A DNA stretch of 64,000 nt. It comes from an uncultured Bacteroidota bacterium (GTDB lineage: Bacteria > Bacteroidota > Bacteroidia > Chitinophagales > Chitinophagaceae). Where the stretch lies: NCBI GenBank assembly GCA_903877645.1, contig CAIRES010000035.1, positions 62,001 to 126,000 of the forward strand. The letters run 5' to 3'. The notes under the pieces were generated by a model, which made no database searches, was not told where the DNA came from, and saw nothing but the letters and a program-made list of their open reading frames with translations. Below, piece by piece: positions 59,601 to 64,000 of the stretch; the stretch's first letter is position 1; every line of letters starts with the position of its first letter. The position numbers were made by a program, and so were the translations under genes.

Positions 59601-61843
59601 TGGGTGCGTCTACGGGTGTAGTAACCGGCATTTCAGCGCCGGGAGGCATTGTTACCTTTACATTGCCTACGGGTTGTTCTGTAACGTATCCTATGACGGT
59701 GAATACTTCTCCGGCTAATATAACAGGTGTGCTGGGTATATGCCAGGGCGCAGAGACTAATCTTACGGATGTAACAAGCTTGCCGTCCATAGGTACCTGG
59801 AGCTTTACTCCTTCATCAGGTATCATTTCTGTTACACCGCTCACCGGGGTGAATACTACTTCGGTAACCGGTACAGGCCCCGGTACAGGAACAGTGACCT
59901 ATACGATGGCTAACGGTTGCTTCAGAAGTGCAATAGTAACCGTGAACGCATTTGCTACAATTAGCGGCGCTAATGCAATATGCCAGGCATCAAGCGCACT
60001 GTACTCCACAACAGGGTATACCGGAACGTGGGTGAGCAGCAATATGGCAGCAGGTACCATTACTTCGGTAACAGGTGTACTGACAGGGATATCCAATGGC
60101 ACAACGAATATTACGTTCACTTCAGCAGCGGGCTGCCAGGTGGAGAAGACGGTTACTGTCAATCCTCTTGCGCCGGATACTGTAGTGGCATTAGGTACTA
60201 CGAATCTATGCCCCGGTGGCTTTGTGGAGCTGACGGCGAGTACGGGTGCGGGCCTTACTTATCAGTGGTATAATCCGGGATTGGTGGCAGGTGCTACCGC
60301 GTCTACGATTACAGTAACCACGGCAGGTACCTATACGGTGCATGTATCCAACGGCCTATGCCCTGATATATCGTTGCCTACAGTAGTAACGGTGAACTCG
60401 GTAATTGTATCCATAAGCAGTTTACCTGTCGCAACACTTGGCACGGTAAATGCGTGCGTGAGTACCGGCGTGACGCTGACGGCGGGAGGCACTGCGGGTG
60501 TGAGCTATCAATGGCAATCGAGCGGAGTGGCTATAGCCGGCGCAACGAATAATACTTATACACCGCTTACCGATGGCAGCTTCTCAGTTGTGGCTACCAA
60601 CAGCTTTGGGTGTACGGCTACATCCAATATCATTACCGTAAACCTTGTGGCATCGCCAGCCGGTACTGTAGCCCTTTCAGGCGCTATCAATTTCTGTGAA
60701 GGCAGCAGTGTGAATATAACAGCCGATGCCGGAACAGGGTATACTTATCAGTGGTATAACGCATCGGGCGCTATTGTGGGTGAGACGGGCAGAACATATA
60801 ATGCCACCACATCGGGCAGCTACTATGTGATCGACCAGAACCCTACAGGGTGCAGCACTACTTCACCAACGACGGTAGTGACCGTAAACCCATTGCCTAC
60901 CGCGGCTATCACGGTATTTGGTACAGATGTCTTCTGCCAGGGCGGCAGTGTTTCGCTCACGGTGCCTACGGTAGCCGGAGAAACCTATCAATGGTATAAG
61001 AATGGTGTGGCCATCACAGGCGCATTATCACCTACCTATTCTGCCACAACGAGCGGCAATTACGAATCTAAGCTGACATTAACCGGCTGTAGCAATTTCT
61101 CGGCCACTGAAACAGTGGTAGAAGTTACCTCACCGGTCATATTGCCACTTACCTCTACTACCTTCTGCTGGGGCGGAAGCGCCCGTTTAGGGTTGACTAT
61201 AGTATCTGGTGCCGGCGCGGTTACCTACCAATGGTTACTGAATGGTGTAGCAATACCAGGCGCAATAGGGTCTACTTATACAGCGCTGGGATCGGGTATA
61301 TATACTTGTAGCGTAACAGTGACAGCAGGTGGCGGATGCCCCGTAACCAGTACATCGGCAACGGTAACAGAGAACCCGCTTCCTAACCCATTGATACACC
61401 TGGTAGGCGCTGAGTTCCATACACAGAATACGTACGTGACCTATCAGTGGTTTAAAGACGGTGTAGCAATAGTAGGCGCTACAGACAGCCTGCAACGCTG
61501 TATAGGCGCAGGCCGCTACAAAGTGGACGTAACAGATGTGAACGGTTGCCAGTCGGTATCTGCCGAAGACCCGACCTCTTGTGCAGAGGTAGGAGTGGCA
61601 GTAGTGGCAGCAAGCGGGGATATAAAAATATTCCCTAACCCGGCACAAAATACGATACAGATAGAAGCCCCTGTGGCTGTGCGTGCTGTGATCAGCAGTA
61701 TGGACGGCAGGATGCTGATAGACCAGGCTGATGCTAAAACGATCAATATCGGCAACCTTGCAGATGGTATGTATACCATCATGCTATATGATGCAGCTAA
61801 TCATATGCTAAAGGCGGATAAGCTGGTGAAGGCATCGAACTAA
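56609..61843 (+). CDS. giant secreted adhesin: glycine-rich head, Ig-like repeats, T9SS sorting domain
   Basis: 1744 residues. Signal peptide (KKLYNSFKLLLALSALGLSLNASAQ). Residues about 28-270 are a glycine-rich domain with runs of up to six or seven Gly. About eleven or twelve repeats of 70-85 residues follow, of the form 'I-x-GPDxVC ... GTWSS ... G.V.G ... I.Y ... C ... VTVNP' (BIG2/HYR-like). About six repeats of the 'YQWYKNGVAI.GAT...Y...SG.Y.V......C' type come next. The end is a type A T9SS domain (IKIFPNPAQNTIQIE ... YTIMLYD). Each repeat has paired cysteines. It is probably a surface adhesin or matrix protein. Confidence 0.92.
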   Translation: MKKLYNSFKLLLALSALGLSLNASAQTTTFSTPGISTYVVPAGVTSVSVNVMGAIGGLNSDEFDYDDSGGKGACVRAYLAVTAGQVLTISVGGRGGVGTATTGGAGGSSASGYTGAPGGNFSGGGGVSGGGGGGASLILISGVPEVIAGGGGGAGALAGSNAERGGDGGGTGVGNTGGESAPSSSSASGGAGGNAGVGGAAGLATIAGSPSGTPGTTTSGGAGGANSTGGGGGGGNGGGGGGAFSGGGGGGDYVNNSLVYFATIPADTRGCNAGPDGAISITVTCTVNPITGPDSVCYNSNIRLRDVSPGGTWSTGDGSIATVSPTTGVVTGTAAGGGATLITYTTGAACLTTYLVTVNPLPPTFAAPSFVCVQSQLTTLTESVSGKWSIDDTSRAKIDSLTGVVTGDSSGSANIIFTSTAGGCSVSGLLIINAIPDSIVGLDSVCQTGSVVLTDAASPGGTWSAVTGGIVSITPAGTTAIVNGTAGGVTLISYTFPSGCAAVVSFTVDPAPSAIGGPNAICLTDTIEAETNTVLGGTWTCAPLTSATIDPVTGVIRPLVAPSSITVTYTTRSGCTKTKVVTINNIPNPITGPDNVCENSNILESTTSSGGTWSSVFTGVATVTSGGSVHGVIIAGGIDTIKYTLSSTGCFVEKIVTVNPRPAVITGQTTFCVGTPGNIISGPAGGTWTNVTVVTPTGSIDGSTGTFDPYGPGAGLDSIIYTLPTGCLRLQIVTVNPVPVISGPNQVCVSSLINLHTTITGSWSASNGDVTLSPGGPLTEVVLGASAGNVVITEVIPTTGCIATYDMTVNPLPSPVVGTNTICQLDSTLLTDPDGPGLWSVLSGGATIGSAGEVTGITPPTAVIVYSLTTTGCFTTFNLNINPAPGVFGGPSKMCIGDPAVTLTSTGGGTWTSSNTSVANIGSLSGSVTDGGTSGTTIITNTIGSTGCFRTGIFTVNALPAAISGPSTVCTGNQVTLADGSGTSTWSVSVASSPYLSVGASTGVVTGISAPGGIVTFTLPTGCSVTYPMTVNTSPANITGVLGICQGAETNLTDVTSLPSIGTWSFTPSSGIISVTPLTGVNTTSVTGTGPGTGTVTYTMANGCFRSAIVTVNAFATISGANAICQASSALYSTTGYTGTWVSSNMAAGTITSVTGVLTGISNGTTNITFTSAAGCQVEKTVTVNPLAPDTVVALGTTNLCPGGFVELTASTGAGLTYQWYNPGLVAGATASTITVTTAGTYTVHVSNGLCPDISLPTVVTVNSVIVSISSLPVATLGTVNACVSTGVTLTAGGTAGVSYQWQSSGVAIAGATNNTYTPLTDGSFSVVATNSFGCTATSNIITVNLVASPAGTVALSGAINFCEGSSVNITADAGTGYTYQWYNASGAIVGETGRTYNATTSGSYYVIDQNPTGCSTTSPTTVVTVNPLPTAAITVFGTDVFCQGGSVSLTVPTVAGETYQWYKNGVAITGALSPTYSATTSGNYESKLTLTGCSNFSATETVVEVTSPVILPLTSTTFCWGGSARLGLTIVSGAGAVTYQWLLNGVAIPGAIGSTYTALGSGIYTCSVTVTAGGGCPVTSTSATVTENPLPNPLIHLVGAEFHTQNTYVTYQWFKDGVAIVGATDSLQRCIGAGRYKVDVTDVNGCQSVSAEDPTSCAEVGVAVVAASGDIKIFPNPAQNTIQIEAPVAVRAVISSMDGRMLIDQADAKTINIGNLADGMYTIMLYDAANHMLKADKLVKASN

Positions 61844-61860
61844 GAAATCAATAAATAATG

Positions 61861-61900
61861 AATAGTAACGGCTGCCTTGCGAGAGGCAGCCGTTACTATT
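61861..61900 (+). terminator. strong terminator after the adhesin gene
   Basis: Two perfect 16-base arms (AATAGTAACGGCTGCC and GGCAGCCGTTACTATT) with an 8-base loop, followed by TTTG. It lies 18 bp past the stop. Confidence 0.85.
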
Positions 61901-61940
61901 TTTGCGATAGCAGGTATTGTAATTATTGGCCAAACGCAAT

Positions 61941-61972
61941 GAACAAAGCCCGCAATTTTGCGGGCTTTGTTC
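61941..61972 (-). terminator. terminator after pdxA
   Basis: GAACAAAGCCCGCA / TGCGGGCTTTGTTC, perfect 14-bp arms with a 4-base loop, 18 bp past the pdxA stop. It is a second hairpin separating the two converging genes. Confidence 0.75.
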
Positions 61973-61989
61973 CTATTATCGTTATGGGA

Positions 61990-63069
61990 TCAGGCGATCT
62001 TTTCCGTTTCTTCATCTTTGGCGATCTTGCCCCTTCTCATGGGGTTGGCTGTGTTGTCGGCATATTGCTGGCGTTGTTCCAGTAACTGTATGGCCTGGAA
62101 GACTGCTTCGCGAAAGGACTCCGGCTCTGCAATATTTTTCCCGGCAATGTCGAACCCTGTGCCGTGATCAGGTGATGTGCGAATGATGGGCAGGCCAGCG
62201 GTATAGTTGACACCTTCGCCCTGTGCGATGGCTTTAAAGGCCACAAGTCCCTGGTCGTGATACATGGCCAGTACGGCATCGAATTCAGTATAGATGCCAC
62301 GCGCAAAGAACGCATCGGCGCCATAAGGGCCAAAAACAAGACTGCCGTTCTGCCGCTGGTTGTCTATTACAGGTTTGATCACCGTTTGTTCTTCATTACC
62401 TATCTGTCCTTCATCGCCCGCATGGGGGTTAAGGCCCAATACAGCAATGCGTGGCTTGTCGATACCAAAATCTTTCATCAGCGATTCTTTCAATATGGCC
62501 AGCTTTGTTTGTAACAACTCTTTGGTAATGGCAGCAGATACTTTGGAAATAGGTATATGCTCAGTGGCCAGCGCCACGCGAAATCCGCCGCTATACAGCA
62601 TCATCAGCACATCCTTAGCGCCGAATTTTTCCTTAAAATAAGGGGTATGCCCTGTAAAAGGAAAATCGGGGATATTGGTATTGCTTTTGTGTATCGGTGC
62701 AGTAACAATAGCATCGAGCTGGCCATCTTTTAGGCACTGCGTAGCTACCATCAACGAGCGAATGGCATACTTGCCACCGGCATCAGTAAGTACCCCCGGT
62801 TGTATCGGCACTTCTTCTTCCCAGCAGTTGAAGATATTGATCTGTTTTGGATTGAGTTTGGTGAGGTCTTTTGTGCTCGAAAAATTAAACGGATGTTCGG
62901 GTACGATGCGCCTGTAATAATTGACCACCTTATTGGAAGTGAAGATGACCGGGGTGCAAAGATCGAGCATACGGTTATCAGAAAATGTCTTGATGATCAC
63001 TTCCATTCCTATCCCGTTGAGATCACCTGTGGTGATGCCGATAATTGGTTTTTCGTTATTTGGTTGCAT
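61990..63069 (-). CDS. pdxA: 4-hydroxythreonine-4-phosphate dehydrogenase
   Basis: 359 residues. PdxA oxidises 4-phosphohydroxy-L-threonine in the DXP-dependent vitamin B6 pathway. Opening GITTGDLNGIGMEVIIK. Three metal-binding histidines are in FTGHTPYF, GLNPHAGDEG and MYHDQGLVAFK. The end region has RTSPDHGTGFDIAGK. It starts 18 bp after the stop of the aminopeptidase gene on the same strand, so the two probably share a transcript. Confidence 0.95.
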   Translation of the reverse strand: MQPNNEKPIIGITTGDLNGIGMEVIIKTFSDNRMLDLCTPVIFTSNKVVNYYRRIVPEHPFNFSSTKDLTKLNPKQINIFNCWEEEVPIQPGVLTDAGGKYAIRSLMVATQCLKDGQLDAIVTAPIHKSNTNIPDFPFTGHTPYFKEKFGAKDVLMMLYSGGFRVALATEHIPISKVSAAITKELLQTKLAILKESLMKDFGIDKPRIAVLGLNPHAGDEGQIGNEEQTVIKPVIDNQRQNGSLVFGPYGADAFFARGIYTEFDAVLAMYHDQGLVAFKAIAQGEGVNYTAGLPIIRTSPDHGTGFDIAGKNIAEPESFREAVFQAIQLLEQRQQYADNTANPMRRGKIAKDEETEKIA

Positions 63070-63087
63070 GTCGAGTTTTTTTGTGGG

Positions 63088-64000
63088 TTAAGCTTTAGCA
63101 TAATAAGCAAGGAAATCGAGCAACATGCGCATACCATACGCAGTGCCGCCAATGGGGAAGTATCCCTTCTTCGCGGTTGCAAATGAAACGCCTGCGATGT
63201 CGAAATGCATCCAGGGATAATCGGTAAAATGTTCCAGGAATTTGCCGGCGGTAATAGCGCCACCGGTGGCGCCGCCTACGTTTTTAATATCGGCAATGTC
63301 AGACTTTATCTGTTCGCCATATTCATCCCATAGCGGATATTCAACCAGTCGCTCGTATTGGCGGAAGCCACTTTCGCGGAATGATTGTTTTGTTTTTTCG
63401 TCGGCAGTACCCATGCACACAATGCCATGCTCGCCTACTGCGGCAGATGCTGCGCCGGTAAGGGTGGCGAAATCTACCACCAGTTCCGGTTTGTAGCGTT
63501 TGGCGTAATGCAGTGCATCGCCCAGCAACATGCGCCCTTCGGCATCTGTGTTCAAAACCTCTACCGTAGCGCCGCTATACATAGTGATCACATCACCGGG
63601 CACATAAGCGTCCTCGCCAGGGCGATTGTCTGTTGCCGGTACAAGTGCGATCACGTGCAGCGGTAGTTTCATTTTGGCAATGGCATACATGGCACAGCTT
63701 ACCAATGCTGCGCCGCCCATGTCGCTCTTCATACGGTCCATGGAGTTTGGAGTAGGCTTCAGCGACAGGCCGCCCGTATCATATACAACGCCCTTGCCTA
63801 CAAGCACAATGGGCTTCTTATTGATCGCTTTCTTTGGTGTGTACTCCATTATGGTGAAAGTGGGCGGCTGCTGGCTACCCAGGTTCACGGCGAGGAGGCC
63901 GCCCATTTTCTCTTTTTGTATCTGTGTCTTATTCAGTACAGTTACTTTGAAACCTGCTTCTTTGCCCAGCAATGCGATCTCTTTTGATAACTGAACAGCC
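63088..64000 (-). CDS. leucyl aminopeptidase (M17), C-terminal part
   Basis: The frame is open to the window edge, so the N-terminus lies outside. The visible 303 residues are the catalytic domain of a cytosolic M17 aminopeptidase. Zinc and catalytic motifs: VGKGVVYDTGGLSLKP (Lys, Asp), MKSDMGGAA (Asp), and the signature NTDAEGRMLLGDAL with the bicarbonate-binding Arg. It ends ATGGAITAGKFLEHF ... WMHFDIAGVSF, typical of the hexameric enzyme. It releases N-terminal residues from peptides. Confidence 0.93.
   Translation of the reverse strand, partial: AVQLSKEIALLGKEAGFKVTVLNKTQIQKEKMGGLLAVNLGSQQPPTFTIMEYTPKKAINKKPIVLVGKGVVYDTGGLSLKPTPNSMDRMKSDMGGAALVSCAMYAIAKMKLPLHVIALVPATDNRPGEDAYVPGDVITMYSGATVEVLNTDAEGRMLLGDALHYAKRYKPELVVDFATLTGAASAAVGEHGIVCMGTADEKTKQSFRESGFRQYERLVEYPLWDEYGEQIKSDIADIKNVGGATGGAITAGKFLEHFTDYPWMHFDIAGVSFATAKKGYFPIGGTAYGMRMLLDFLAYYAKA

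Noticed and set aside
57480-61400. CRISPR-like or DNA repeats in the adhesin gene
   Set aside because: The repeats are degenerate at DNA level and conserved as protein domains within one long open frame.
1-64000. tRNA, rRNA, prophage, integrase or transposase genes
   Set aside because: None recognised by eye on either strand; a tRNA scan and profile search would be needed for certainty about small RNAs.

Overview
The window is chromosomal DNA of a Bacteroidota bacterium, most likely of the Chitinophagaceae or a close relative. The evidence is the Bacteroidota-type promoters (-7 box TAnnTTTG), four proteins with type IX secretion (T9SS) C-terminal sorting domains, a PorT homologue, a TonB-dependent receptor with a carboxypeptidase-like N-terminal domain, a bacillithiol-type YtxJ protein, and the DUF3822-rsmD-coaD gene order. 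No rRNA, tRNA, CRISPR array or intact insertion sequence was recognised.

Layout. 1-7525: end of a surface-glycan or modified-sugar locus (adenylation enzyme, NeuD-like acetyltransferase, TauD-type dioxygenase, polytopic membrane protein, GNAT, glycosidase-like propeller protein, GT2 and GT4 glycosyltransferases). 7592-10764: an exbB-exbD-exbD-tonB energy-transduction operon. 11206-13040: a half-size TSUP transporter and asnS. 13109-18871: a two-component locus in which a TPR histidine kinase and a NarL/LuxR response regulator are flanked by two operons, each pairing an outer-membrane-like protein with a small secreted protein. 18913-24350: ytxJ, a MATE exporter, an orphan AT-rich gene, DUF3822-rsmD-coaD and a DUF3276 gene. 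24521-26570: an OmpR-type regulator with a frameshifted kinase. 26664-30628: an RCC1-repeat T9SS cargo protein and a TonB-dependent receptor. 30659-34058: an AT-rich accessory stretch with palindromic repeats, small lipoprotein genes and a broken TPR gene. 34059-39694: a VOC protein, panD, a flippase-like protein, a heptose-phosphate adenylyltransferase, ppk1 and ppx. 39698-44263: two divergent T9SS cargo proteins. 44357-51640: a molybdate and molybdopterin island (modABC, ModE-like regulator, porin, moaD, moaE, mobA, moaC, moeA). 51790-64000: an FAD oxidoreductase, an ABC permease, RNase H, porT, an EGF-like lipoprotein, a 1744-residue adhesin, pdxA and a leucyl aminopeptidase cut by the window edge.

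The most interesting signal is a small regulon at 13.1-18.9 kb. Three promoters share one architecture: a near-palindromic operator of the NarL half-site type (TACCACT-WW-AGT), an abutting ATTG -33 element, exactly 20 bp of spacer, and a TAnnTTT(G/A) -7 box. They drive the two flanking operons and the response-regulator gene itself. The regulator's receiver and DNA-binding halves lie in different frames, joined exactly at an in-phase A_AAA_AAG slippery heptamer of the dnaX type. This is either a programmed -1 frameshift or a one-base loss in a poly-A run.

A second point is the ModE-like regulator co-transcribed with an outer-membrane porin-like gene behind a ModE-box-like palindrome. This makes the porin a candidate outer-membrane route for molybdate.
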